DNA of 64,000 bases from contig NZ_NRRQ01000014.1 in assembly GCF_016583745.1 (NCBI RefSeq), forward strand, positions 1-64,000, written 5' to 3'. Below the pieces are notes generated by a model that was not told the DNA's origin, ran no database searches, and saw only the letters and a program-made list of their open reading frames with translations. How positions within the stretch are numbered: the stretch's first letter is position 1; each line of letters opens with the position of its first letter. The DNA is from Chromatium okenii. GTDB taxonomy: Bacteria; Pseudomonadota; Gammaproteobacteria; Chromatiales; Chromatiaceae. The translations under genes were made by a program, and so were the position numbers. Of the stretch, positions 54,001 to 63,574 are shown in pieces.

Positions 54001-57000
54001 CGCTCTCCCGCGTCACTGGCTGAGAACCGGGTCGAGCGTGATCAAACAGCGGTTGATAGAGCTGCGCCAACAGCGGCTGAAATCGCTCATCAGCCTCCAG
54101 CTCTGCGTAAGTCGGCCAGAAGCGGCGATAACCGGGATGCTCAAACATCTCGCCCGGATTGGAATCACGTTTGAATTCTTCGCCTTCGTAGGCGGTTTCT
54201 GGATTGACCGGGGTTCCAGCTTGAGCGGCGAGCCATGCAAAGCCGGTTTTACACGCCAACGGCAGCGGCGCAGTCAACGCGGCGCGATAACCGGCGAGCA
54301 GCGCCAGCAAATGCGTCTGCGCGGTGGCGGCAGGCAGCGGCGCAATTTGGAAATCGGTATCTGGCCCAAGCACATGCGTCGTCGTCGGGGCGGTCAGTTG
54401 CGCTGCCAGATGTTCCGGCCAGACAGGCGCCAGCAGCGTCCATTTCAAATCCGTGCCGACGTGGAGACGGCTGGCTTGCAACTGCAAACGGACGCGATTG
54501 CCAGCGTCATCAGTCCGCACCGCAGCGAGCGTGTCTTCTAAAAAAATCCCCGCCATTCCCGCTTGATCTCCACCCTTTGCAAAAGGGGGGCTGGGGGGGA
54601 TTTCTAACGCCACCGCCTCACCCGGCAGCGCCAGCGCAAACTGCTTCAGCAACGCTTGATAACGGGCGACCGGCGTTTGCAGCGTGGTCAACAGCGCCTC
54701 GCTCCACTGCTGCGCAAACGGCGGCAGCGGCAATTCACCCGTGCGCACCAGCCGCTGCGTTGCCATCGTCACCAGCATTTCCGCATCCGCATCCGGCTGT
54801 TGCGCCAGCGCAGTACGCACCTGCGCCAGCACCGCGTTGGATAACTGCCATTTCTCCAGCCCATCGACCGTAAACGTTTCATCATCCGCCAGCGCGGTGT
54901 CGTCGGCGGTGAAATAGAGCGCCAGCCGGTCGGTATAAAACGTCTTGAGCGGCCAGCGCAGAAAACGTCCCAACGCAGCGAGCGTCAGTGCTGGCGCGGC
55001 ATTGACAATTCCCAGCCACCCTTTTGCAAAGTGGGGAACTGTTGCCAGCGGCGTGATGATCGGCGCGTGAGCAGCTCGCCATTCGCTGGCATAAGTGAAC
55101 AACTGCTGCGGTCGGTCAGGCTGGAAATAACGGACGCTGAACGGCTGCAACGGATGTTCAGTGGTCAGCGCCGCCAGCAATTGCTCACCGCTGGCGCTCG
55201 CGCTCGCAGTGGCCAAGCGCCAGCCCGCCGCGAGGTGATCGCGCAGTTGTCCGACCAACACCGACGGCGGTCGCGGCGAATCGTCGCGGATGCTGCGCCC
55301 CACCCAACTGATCGCTAAATGCTCGCGTGCCGACAGCAGCGCCTCCAAAAACAGATACCGATCATCTTCACGGCGGGAGCGGTCGCCGGGGCGGTAATCC
55401 TTCGCCATCAAATCAAAATCGGCGCGTTGATAGTGGCGCGGATAATCACCGTCGTTCATGCCCAGCAGCCAAATGTGCCGAAACGGAATCGCCCGCATCG
55501 GCATCAAAGTCGCCACATTCACCGCGCCAGCAAAAAACCGTTGCGTCAAAGTCGGCGCATCGACTGCCGCCAACACCGCCTCGCGCACCACTTCCAATGG
55601 CACCGTGACCTCCGCCCCAGCGGTGAGCGGCTCGGCTTGTTGACACTCGGTTGTCCACTGTTCCAGCGCCGTCGTCACCCGCGTCACCGCCAACACATCC
55701 GCCTCGGTGGTGGCGAGAAAAACTGCGTCCATCAACTGCGTCAGCGTGTGCATCCACTCCGTCGGCGGGCGCGGCGTTTGTAACTGCTGCCATGCCCACT
55801 CCAAAGTGGTGAGCAATTCGACCAGCGGCCCGATCAATGCTGCGTCCAAGCCGCCAATTTCGTCATACGGTTCAATGCCTTGCCATGCCGCGCTGGTGCC
55901 GGTCGCAAAACCGAGCACCATTCGCCGCAGCCCAAAACGCCAAGTGTTCTGTTCCAAACCGACGGGAAAATTGAGGCTGGCGCGGTGTTCGGCAGATAAC
56001 CCCCAGCGAATGTTGGCACCGCCAATCCAGCGCCGCAGTGGTGGTAAATCGGTCTCGGCGATGCGAAACCGTCCGCGCACGGCGGCGATGTCAAGCAAAT
56101 CCAGCAGCTCGGTGACGGTGAAACGCGCTTGCGGCAAATTGAGCAGCGTGGCCAAGCCCAGCAGCACCGGATTGCGCTGGCGCTGCCCTTGATCGGAGAG
56201 ATGAAACGGGATGTAGCGCGGATCGCTCGCTTCCAAGCGCCCAAACACGGCGCTGACGTGCGGCGCGTACAGGTTCACATCCGGCACCATCACCAACACC
56301 TCGCGGGGTGCCAGCGGAGTGCCGGCTTGGGCTGCGGCTGCGAAGGCGTCAAGTAATTGATCGTGCAGAATTTCCACCTCGCGCAGCGGGCTGTGCGCGA
56401 CTAAAAATTCGATGCTGCGATCCGTCGCCGGATCAATCGCCACCGCCAGCGCCTGCCGCTCACTCAGGGGGCGCAACTGGAGGATGTCATCTTGCAATTG
56501 GTGCAGCAGCGTGGCGGTACCCGGCGAGGTGAACAGATCAATTTTTAACTCGGCGCGTTCAAAATGCGCGGCGTAGTGCGTCCGCTCGTCGTATTCGTCC
56601 AGCATCCGCAAATAATCGCGCCCCTGTTTGCCCCACGCGGCGAGCAGCGGATGACCGTGTAAATGCAGCAGCGTTGGGTCTAAAGCGGGCGGAATTTTGC
56701 GGGCGGCGGTGCGGCGGTAGTGCGAGCGAAACAGCTCGCGCCCTTCAATCAAATCGCCCCAGTAATGCTGGCTGGGATTGTGAACAAACAGCAGCACCTG
56801 CGTGTGGGCGGCGATGGCGGCGAGCACTTCGAGCCATTGGCGCGGCAGCGCCGAGATGCCAAACACGATCACGCGTCGCGGCAGGGCGGCGGGGCGGGAG
56901 GTGAAAGCCTTGATTTGCGTTAAAAATTCGCGGTGAACGTCGGCGCGACTGGCGGTGGCAAATGGAAATTCCCCTTTTTCTAAGGTGGGCGCGTTGATGT

Positions 57001-57619
57001 CAGCCACCAGCCAGCGCCACAGCGCCGGTTGCCAGCGTTGGGCGGTCGGAATCGGTTCGCGCTCGCCCTGCGGACGGATGAGCACGTCATCGTGCTGCTG
57101 CCACGCGGTCAGCCAGTCGGCGCGATAGACCTGATATTGATCGTATAAATCGGCGAGGCGGGCGGCGAGTTGGTGGCGACGGCGGAGATGATCTTCACCG
57201 CTGAGGAAGTGCGTGAGCGGGGCGAAGCAATCGACATCTGCGCTGGTGAGTGCTGGCGCGGTATCCAGTACCCCCAGCAGCCGATACAGCCGCCAAGTCA
57301 GCGGTGCTTTGTCAAATGGAGAACTGTCGGGCAAGTCACCGAGCACTTGCCGATAGGCTTGCCAGATGAATCGCGCCGGCAAGGTGACTTTTAATGCTGC
57401 CGCGATGCCGCAGCCGCCGCTCAAACCGTCGCTGCCAACATCAGCGGCGATGGCGAGTTTCAGCCACTGCGCGATGCCGTTGCTCTGCACCAACACCACA
57501 TCATTTTCCAGCGGCTGCAACGGGTGTCGCTTTAACCACGCCACCAGCAGATTACATAATTCTTCGAGCCGATTGCCTTGAATCAGCATGAAGCCGGTTG
57601 GGAAATGGTTAGTTGACAT
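53990..57619 (-). CDS. recC: Exodeoxyribonuclease V subunit gamma (RecC)
   Basis: Chi-recognition subunit of RecBCD, 1209 aa (E. coli RecC is 1122). It begins GFMLIQGNRLEELCNLLVAWL and has the RecC stretches VLVQSNGIAQWLKL, LVHNPSQHYWGDL-like LLFVHNPSQHYWGD, PLREVEILHDQLLDAF and WLLGMNDGDYPR. The extra length is partly explained by palindromic repeats read in frame (IPPSPPFAKGGD near 54569-54604 and two diverged copies). The start may be ATG 57619 or 57589. Confidence 0.95.
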   Translation of the reverse strand: MSTNHFPTGFMLIQGNRLEELCNLLVAWLKRHPLQPLENDVVLVQSNGIAQWLKLAIAADVGSDGLSGGCGIAAALKVTLPARFIWQAYRQVLGDLPDSSPFDKAPLTWRLYRLLGVLDTAPALTSADVDCFAPLTHFLSGEDHLRRRHQLAARLADLYDQYQVYRADWLTAWQQHDDVLIRPQGEREPIPTAQRWQPALWRWLVADINAPTLEKGEFPFATASRADVHREFLTQIKAFTSRPAALPRRVIVFGISALPRQWLEVLAAIAAHTQVLLFVHNPSQHYWGDLIEGRELFRSHYRRTAARKIPPALDPTLLHLHGHPLLAAWGKQGRDYLRMLDEYDERTHYAAHFERAELKIDLFTSPGTATLLHQLQDDILQLRPLSERQALAVAIDPATDRSIEFLVAHSPLREVEILHDQLLDAFAAAAQAGTPLAPREVLVMVPDVNLYAPHVSAVFGRLEASDPRYIPFHLSDQGQRQRNPVLLGLATLLNLPQARFTVTELLDLLDIAAVRGRFRIAETDLPPLRRWIGGANIRWGLSAEHRASLNFPVGLEQNTWRFGLRRMVLGFATGTSAAWQGIEPYDEIGGLDAALIGPLVELLTTLEWAWQQLQTPRPPTEWMHTLTQLMDAVFLATTEADVLAVTRVTTALEQWTTECQQAEPLTAGAEVTVPLEVVREAVLAAVDAPTLTQRFFAGAVNVATLMPMRAIPFRHIWLLGMNDGDYPRHYQRADFDLMAKDYRPGDRSRREDDRYLFLEALLSAREHLAISWVGRSIRDDSPRPPSVLVGQLRDHLAAGWRLATASASASGEQLLAALTTEHPLQPFSVRYFQPDRPQQLFTYASEWRAAHAPIITPLATVPHFAKGWLGIVNAAPALTLAALGRFLRWPLKTFYTDRLALYFTADDTALADDETFTVDGLEKWQLSNAVLAQVRTALAQQPDADAEMLVTMATQRLVRTGELPLPPFAQQWSEALLTTLQTPVARYQALLKQFALALPGEAVALEIPPSPPFAKGGDQAGMAGIFLEDTLAAVRTDDAGNRVRLQLQASRLHVGTDLKWTLLAPVWPEHLAAQLTAPTTTHVLGPDTDFQIAPLPAATAQTHLLALLAGYRAALTAPLPLACKTGFAWLAAQAGTPVNPETAYEGEEFKRDSNPGEMFEHPGYRRFWPTYAELEADERFQPLLAQLYQPLFDHARPGSQPVTRESDDD
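54569..54604. repeat. In-frame palindromic G/C-rich repeat in recC
   Basis: On the minus strand the sequence GAAATCCCCCCCAGCCCCCC followed by TTTTGCAAAGGGTGG forms a self-complementary unit and is translated as EIPPSPPFAKGG. The same unit occurs at 60261-60302 and 61937-61973. Confidence 0.75.
55007..55040. repeat. Diverged copy of the palindromic repeat in recC
   Basis: Plus-strand TTCCCAGCCACCCTTTTGCA then AAGTGGGGAACT aligns with the copy at 61937-61973 with several mismatches, and encodes VPHFAKGWLGI on the minus strand. A shorter possible relative (CCCACCTTAGAAAAAGGGGA on the minus strand) lies at 56963-56990. Confidence 0.4.
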
Positions 57620-57658
57620 GGGCGCGACCGCTGCTGACGTGGTGAAAAATTGGCGGTT

Positions 57659-58645
<987 letters not shown>

Positions 58646-58711
58646 TTAAGTTTTCAATAATACAAATCGGCATTGATAAGCGCATTTTTTGAATAACAGC
58701 GAATAAAAAGA

Positions 58712-58747
58712 GTTGACAACACAAGCAACGTGTTTCATGTTGTCAAC
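58712..58747 (-). terminator. Inverted repeat with T-rich tail after hyfF
   Basis: Perfect ten-base arms GTTGACAACA and TGTTGTCAAC flank 16 bases; on the minus strand the repeat is followed by TCTTTTTATT, so it can serve as the terminator of the gshA-hyf operon. The core GTTGTCAA/TTGACAAC is shared with the inverted repeat in the ppsR-bchF region, so a protein-binding role is also possible. Confidence 0.55.
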
Positions 58748-58759
58748 TGACAACTGAAT

Positions 58760-60232
58760 TCACAACACCGGCGCTCCCGCAATTAACTCCGTCGCCCGAT
58801 TCAGCCAGATCACCAGAAAATCAGGAATCGACAACCCCAGCCACAGCACCAGCCCTAAATGAATCACCACCGGCAGCATGTTGGCGGACACCGGCTGCTG
58901 ACCTTCTGGCGCTGCGCCGTACACCATCGGATGCAAATGTCGGAACAAGCCAGCAAACGCAATCGCCAACCCGCTCACCAGCGCCAGCGTGAACCAAGGT
59001 TGCGTCTGCATCGTCGCCGTTAAGAGCAAGAATTCGCTGGTAAACACGCCAAACGGCGGAAATCCTGCAATGGCGACTACGCCAAACAGCAGCGCCCACC
59101 CGACTGCTGGCTGGGTGCGGATTAAACCGCGAATCCGCTCAATTGCCTGCGTGCCAGCAATGTGGGTCGCGTGACCAACGGTGACAAAAATTGCCGATTT
59201 CGTCAGCGAATGCACCAGCATGTGCAGCAACGCGCCGAACGTCGCCAGCGGTCCGCCTAAACCAAATGCAAAGGTCATTAAACCCATGTGTTCAATTGAC
59301 GAATAACTAAACATCCGTTTGATGTCGCGCTGGCGATGGAGAAATAACCCCGCCACCATGAATGACACCAGTCCAAATCCCATTAAAAGCGCACCCGCTA
59401 AATGCGGCGTCGTCGTGCCCGCCAGCGAGCCGTCCACCAACATTTTGAGCCGCACCACCGCGTACAGCGCGACGTTTAGCAGCAAGCCCGATAACACCGC
59501 CGACATCGGCGTTGGGCCTTCAGAATGCGCATCCGGCAGCCATTGGTGCATCGGCACCAGCCCGACTTTGGTGCCGTAACCGACCAGCAAAAAGACAAAC
59601 GCAATGCGCATCACCGTCGGATTCAGCTCATAGGCGCGTTCATACAACACGCTCCACGTCAGCCCCGCGCTTGGATCGGCGATGACGTGCTGCGCCGCAA
59701 AGTAGGTCAACACGGTGCCAAACAGCGCCAGCGCGATCCCCACGCCGCATAAAATAAAGTATTTCCACGCTGCTTCGACCGCTTCCGGGGTGCGATACAG
59801 CGACACCAGCAGCACCGTTGCCAGCGTTGCGCCCTCAATCGCCACCCACAACACGCCCAGATTGTCAGTCGTCAACGCCACCAACATCGTCAGCATGAAC
59901 GCCTGATACATGCTGTGATAAATCCGCATACTCATCGCGCTGATCTTGCCGCTGGCGCAGACATGGCGCATGTACGGGCGCGAGAAAATCGAAGTCGTCA
60001 CCCCGACAAAGGCGGTGAGCACGACGAGATAGACGTTAAACGCATCGACGCGAAAATAAGTGCTGGCAATCACTCCCGCCGCTGCCACTTCCCACGCCAG
60101 CCACGCCGCACTGCCCAGCGTGATCAGCGACACTGCCAGATTGAACCAACCCGCCAGCGCCAGCGGTCGCAATAGCGCCAGCACCAATCCGCCCAGCAAC
60201 GGCGTCAGCACCATCACCAACAACGCAGTCAT
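58760..60232 (-). CDS. hyfF: Hydrogenase-4-type membrane subunit HyfF
   Basis: Antiporter-like (NuoL/M/N-family) protein of 490 aa with about fourteen membrane helices. Core features are GYGTKVGLVPMHQWLPDAHSEGPTP, with the channel Lys, and DIKRMFSYSSIEHMGLMTFA; the segment order fits HyfF of hydrogenase-4/formate hydrogenlyase-2. It overlaps hyfE by four bases. The next subunits expected, HyfG (large) and HyfI (small), do not follow; an inverted repeat and trxB do. Confidence 0.88.
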   Translation of the reverse strand: MTALLVMVLTPLLGGLVLALLRPLALAGWFNLAVSLITLGSAAWLAWEVAAAGVIASTYFRVDAFNVYLVVLTAFVGVTTSIFSRPYMRHVCASGKISAMSMRIYHSMYQAFMLTMLVALTTDNLGVLWVAIEGATLATVLLVSLYRTPEAVEAAWKYFILCGVGIALALFGTVLTYFAAQHVIADPSAGLTWSVLYERAYELNPTVMRIAFVFLLVGYGTKVGLVPMHQWLPDAHSEGPTPMSAVLSGLLLNVALYAVVRLKMLVDGSLAGTTTPHLAGALLMGFGLVSFMVAGLFLHRQRDIKRMFSYSSIEHMGLMTFAFGLGGPLATFGALLHMLVHSLTKSAIFVTVGHATHIAGTQAIERIRGLIRTQPAVGWALLFGVVAIAGFPPFGVFTSEFLLLTATMQTQPWFTLALVSGLAIAFAGLFRHLHPMVYGAAPEGQQPVSANMLPVVIHLGLVLWLGLSIPDFLVIWLNRATELIAGAPVL

Positions 60233-60963
60233 TTGCTTGCTCCTGTCGCCGTCGGCGTGTCCGCTCCCCTCCTTGAAAAAGGGGGGCTGGGAGGGATTTC
60301 CACTTCCGTCAAGCGGTTGAGCCGATCCACATTGAGCGAGTCGATGCTGGCGCGAATCTGAAAAAAGAACACGCCAAACAGCACCATCGCCACTAACACG
60401 TCAAAGGCCACGCCCAATTCCACCACCAGCGGCATTCCCGCCGTTGCTGACACTGCCGCCAAAAAAAGCCCATTTTCCATTGACATAAAGCCCAGCACCT
60501 GCGCAACCGCCTGCTGTCGAAAGACCATCATCAATAATCCAATCAACACCACCGCCAAACTCACCGCCACGATGTTGCGCGTAAACGCCAAGCCCTGCGC
60601 CACCATCGGCTCCACCAGCCAGTAGCTGAAAATCACCAGCAGCACTGCCGCCATGATGACCAGTGCCGGATGGCGCAGCAGTTCCGTGTGCCGCGATAAC
60701 TCCAGCCGTCGCACCAGCCGATGCAGCATCCAAGGAATCAGCAGCCCTTTGAGCACCAGCGTTAATCCCGCTGAAAAATAGAGATGGTGGGCGTTGCCAG
60801 CCAGTGCGACCACGCCAGTGACTGCCGCCACGAGGACGCCTTGCCACGCAAAGGCATGAATTGCCGCCACTAATCGCGCTTGCGCCAGCAGCACGAAAGA
60901 TAAAAACAGCGCCAGCGCCGCCAGCAATAAAACGAATTGTTGCAACAGCGGTAATTGCGTCAC
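60229..60963 (-). CDS. hyfE: Hydrogenase-4-type membrane subunit HyfE
   Basis: NuoK/MrpC-like membrane protein of 244 aa with about six to seven helices; typical segments are GLTLVLKGLLIPWMLHRLVR, VLGFMSMENGLFLAA and MPLVVELGVAFDVLVAMVLF. The GTG start at 60963 overlaps the hyfC stop; the longer reading upstream runs through hyfC in another frame. The last 25 residues (EIPPSPPFSRRGADTPT...) come from a palindromic repeat and extend the protein beyond the E. coli length of 216. Confidence 0.85.
   Translation of the reverse strand: MTQLPLLQQFVLLLAALALFLSFVLLAQARLVAAIHAFAWQGVLVAAVTGVVALAGNAHHLYFSAGLTLVLKGLLIPWMLHRLVRRLELSRHTELLRHPALVIMAAVLLVIFSYWLVEPMVAQGLAFTRNIVAVSLAVVLIGLLMMVFRQQAVAQVLGFMSMENGLFLAAVSATAGMPLVVELGVAFDVLVAMVLFGVFFFQIRASIDSLNVDRLNRLTEVEIPPSPPFSRRGADTPTATGASK
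60261..60302. repeat. In-frame palindromic G/C-rich repeat at the hyfE 3' end
   Basis: On the minus strand AAATCCCTCCCAGCCCCCC then TTTTTCAAGGAGGGG is the same unit as in recC and is translated as EIPPSPPFSRRG, close to the stop codon. Confidence 0.75.
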
Positions 60964-61913
60964 GCGCCGATCTCCAAAATGACGTGACTGAGTAAGCCGA
61001 GCAGCGCCAGCAGCAGAGCTAAATTCAAAAATGCCGGCACCCGGAATAACCGCATCTTGGCCAACGTCGTTTCTGCCAGCGCCAGCGCCGCGCCCAAAAT
61101 CATCAATTTGCCCAGCACCGCCATGAACCCCACGCCCAGCGCCGTCACGCTGAATTCCTGCGCCACGCCCCAAGGAAAAAAGACGTTCGTAATCAACACG
61201 CCGTACAGCAGCAACTTCACCTGCGCCGCCCATTCCATCAGCGCCAGATGTCGCCCTGAGTATTCCAGCAGCATCGCCTCATGCACCATCGTCAGCTCCA
61301 AATGGGTCGCCGGATTATCCACCGGAATGCGCCCACATTCCGCCAACGCCACCAGCAGCAACGCGCCCAGTGCGAATAAATACGACGGGCGCAGCAAAAA
61401 TCCGTCGGCAAGATGATGTGCCATCACGCTCACCAAACTGGTGCTGTGCGCGGTCATCGCCAGCGTGAACACCGCCATCAGCATCGCCGGCTCTGCCAGC
61501 GCCGAAATCAACATTTCCCGCGATGCGCCCATCCCGCCGAATGCCGTTCCCACGTCCATGCCTGCAAGCGCCAGAAAGAATCGCGCCAGCGCCAATAATC
61601 CAACTAAAACAATAATATCGGCGATCTGCGCAATCGGCAGATCAAGCGCCAACAGCGGCACGGTCGCGGCAGCCAGCCACGTCGCCACAAACACGATATA
61701 GGGCGCAGCACGAAACAGCAGCGAGGCGGTGTGCGGCACCCGAATCTCTTTCATCAGCAGCTTGTGCAGGTCGAAATATGGTTGCAGCAATGGAGCGCCG
61801 CGCCGGTTTTGCAGCCGCGCCTTCACCTTGCGCACCCAGCCCATGAGCAGCGGTGCGAGTGCCACAATCAGCAGTGCTTGCAGCAGCGCCAGCAGCCAAG
61901 TGATTACGGTCAT
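60960..61913 (-). CDS. hyfC: Hydrogenase-4-type membrane subunit HyfC (NuoH-like)
   Basis: Quinone-chamber-like membrane protein of 317 aa, eight helices. Segments include RRGAPLLQPYFDLHKLLMKE, FGGMGASREMLISALAEPA and AECGRIPVDNPATHLELTMVHEAM, with the acidic residues of the hydrogenase-type subunit. The ATG overlaps the gshA stop (ATGA), coupling it to glutathione synthesis. HyfB, often upstream, is missing. Confidence 0.88.
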   Translation of the reverse strand: MTVITWLLALLQALLIVALAPLLMGWVRKVKARLQNRRGAPLLQPYFDLHKLLMKEIRVPHTASLLFRAAPYIVFVATWLAAATVPLLALDLPIAQIADIIVLVGLLALARFFLALAGMDVGTAFGGMGASREMLISALAEPAMLMAVFTLAMTAHSTSLVSVMAHHLADGFLLRPSYLFALGALLLVALAECGRIPVDNPATHLELTMVHEAMLLEYSGRHLALMEWAAQVKLLLYGVLITNVFFPWGVAQEFSVTALGVGFMAVLGKLMILGAALALAETTLAKMRLFRVPAFLNLALLLALLGLLSHVILEIGA

Positions 61914-63574
61914 GCCGCGTGGTCTCCGTTTTGATTGGAAATCCCCCCCGACCCCCCTTTTTCAAAGGGGGGAGTTGCAGAGGTGCTTTTTTCAAAGGGG
62001 GAAGACCCTGCGAAATATGCCGCCAAAAAATCATCAAAATTCAGCGTGTCGGCAGCTTCAATCTCGCGCTGGCGCTGGTGCGAATCGGCAACCAGTTGCG
62101 TCAACCACGCCAGTCGCTCCGGCGCTAACGGCTCGCGTTGCAACTGCTGGCGCTGGTGAGCGGAGAGTTGGCGGGTGAATTCCGCAAATGACAGATTTTG
62201 CTCCCGCAACTGCGCCAGCACCTGCGCGGAAGGCGTCAAGTCTGGATCGGCAACTTTGGCCAATTGCTGGCGTACCACTTGGGAACGCGCTCCATCTGCC
62301 GCGCCGTCCAGCAATTCTGCGGTGCCCACCAGCGCCGTGAGATGATCGTGCGCCCACTGGCGGAGCGTGATCTGCGTCCGCGCTCGCGCCAGTTGCAAAC
62401 CCGGTTCGCGCCCGCGCTGCGCGGTCAACACCTGATTGTCATCAATCTCTTGACGCTCGCGGGTGCCGATGCGCGGACTGTCGCGCAGCAGGCAATCCAG
62501 CATCAACGTCTCAACCAACAGCAATTGCTCGTGACCGACGCCAACCGGTTCAAACGGATTGACATCCAGCGAGCGCAGTTCGACATAACGGATGCCGCGT
62601 CGCCGCAGCGCCACGCTCGGTTTTTCCAACCACTGCGGCGGTTGCTTCGGGCGCACGGTGCTGTAGTACTCGTTTTCGATTTGGAGCACGTTGGCGTTGA
62701 GTTGCTCATAACGCCCGCCGACTTTGATGCCGATGGTTTCATAGCGCGGACACGGCGTTTCAATCGCCCACGTCAAGCTGCGCACATACGCATCCAAGCT
62801 GTCGTAATTGGCTTTGATGCCCGCGCCTTCTTCCTGTTTATTTTGATAACCGATGTCGCCCATCCGCAGCGAAGTGGCGTGAGGTAAGCACAGCGTGTTG
62901 GCGGTGAGCGGCTGCAAGCCGGTGGTTTGATCGGCGACGAAACTGGCATCAATTGCCGGCGAGGCACCAAACAGATACGGCACCAGCCAGCCGATGCGCT
63001 GGAGATTGCGGATCATCCCCATCTGCGCGGCGCTGCGAAATGCCACCGCAGACGGCGCGGCTGGCACCGTTTGCGCTTGATACAACTCCCAAAAAGCATC
63101 GCTGAGAGAAAAGTTGACGTGTACCCCGGCGATGAGCTGCATCGTCCGTCCGTAGCGGTTGCCCAAGCCGCGCCGATACGCAGTTTTCATGGTGGCGGCA
63201 TTCGAGCTGCCGTAACGCGCCAGCGGAATCGCCGCCGCAGCCGGCAGCGGGCACGGCATACTGTTTCCCCACAAGGCTTCATCGCCAAGCTGTTGATACA
63301 CAAAGCGATGAATATCAGCGAGCTCGGCGAGGACGGCATCTGCGCCGGGCAGCGGGGCGGTGATGAGTTCGAGCAATGCCTCGGAAAAATCGGTGGTGAT
63401 ATGCGGATGCGTGAGCGCAGCGCCGAGCGCGACCGGATGCGGCGTAGCAGCCAGTTGTGCCGCTGCCGTCACGCGCAACGCCTCTTTTTCTAAACCAATC
63501 CGATTGCCGCGCAAGGCGACGCTGGCATCAGCAGCACCGAGCTGCGCCAGCCGCTGTTCCTGCGACCTGTTCAC
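61910..63574 (-). CDS. gshA: Glutamate-cysteine ligase
   Basis: First step of glutathione synthesis, 554 aa, proteobacterial type 1 family. Motifs are the N-terminal RGNRIGLEKEALRV, HPHITTDFSEALLELITAP, VHVNFSLSDAFWELY and RRGIRYVELRSLDVNPFEPVG. The GTG start at 63574 overlaps the prc stop. The last 30 residues (SSPFEKSTSATPPFEKGGSGG...) derive from palindromic repeats. Confidence 0.95.
   Translation of the reverse strand: MNRSQEQRLAQLGAADASVALRGNRIGLEKEALRVTAAAQLAATPHPVALGAALTHPHITTDFSEALLELITAPLPGADAVLAELADIHRFVYQQLGDEALWGNSMPCPLPAAAAIPLARYGSSNAATMKTAYRRGLGNRYGRTMQLIAGVHVNFSLSDAFWELYQAQTVPAAPSAVAFRSAAQMGMIRNLQRIGWLVPYLFGASPAIDASFVADQTTGLQPLTANTLCLPHATSLRMGDIGYQNKQEEGAGIKANYDSLDAYVRSLTWAIETPCPRYETIGIKVGGRYEQLNANVLQIENEYYSTVRPKQPPQWLEKPSVALRRRGIRYVELRSLDVNPFEPVGVGHEQLLLVETLMLDCLLRDSPRIGTRERQEIDDNQVLTAQRGREPGLQLARARTQITLRQWAHDHLTALVGTAELLDGAADGARSQVVRQQLAKVADPDLTPSAQVLAQLREQNLSFAEFTRQLSAHQRQQLQREPLAPERLAWLTQLVADSHQRQREIEAADTLNFDDFLAAYFAGSSPFEKSTSATPPFEKGGSGGISNQNGDHAA
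61937..62003. repeat. Palindromic G/C-rich repeat, one and a half copies, at gshA 3' end
   Basis: The plus strand reads AAATCCCCCCCGACCCCCC then TTTTTCAAAGGGGGGAG (to 61973), followed by a partial second unit TTTTTTCAAAGGGGGAAG (61986-62003). In gshA they encode SSPFEK and PPFEKGGSGGI. Confidence 0.75.

Noticed and set aside
60964-61233. 90-residue Gly-rich extension of hyfE
   Set aside because: It is the out-of-frame reading of the hyfC 3' end; a GTG overlapping the hyfC stop gives a normal HyfE start.
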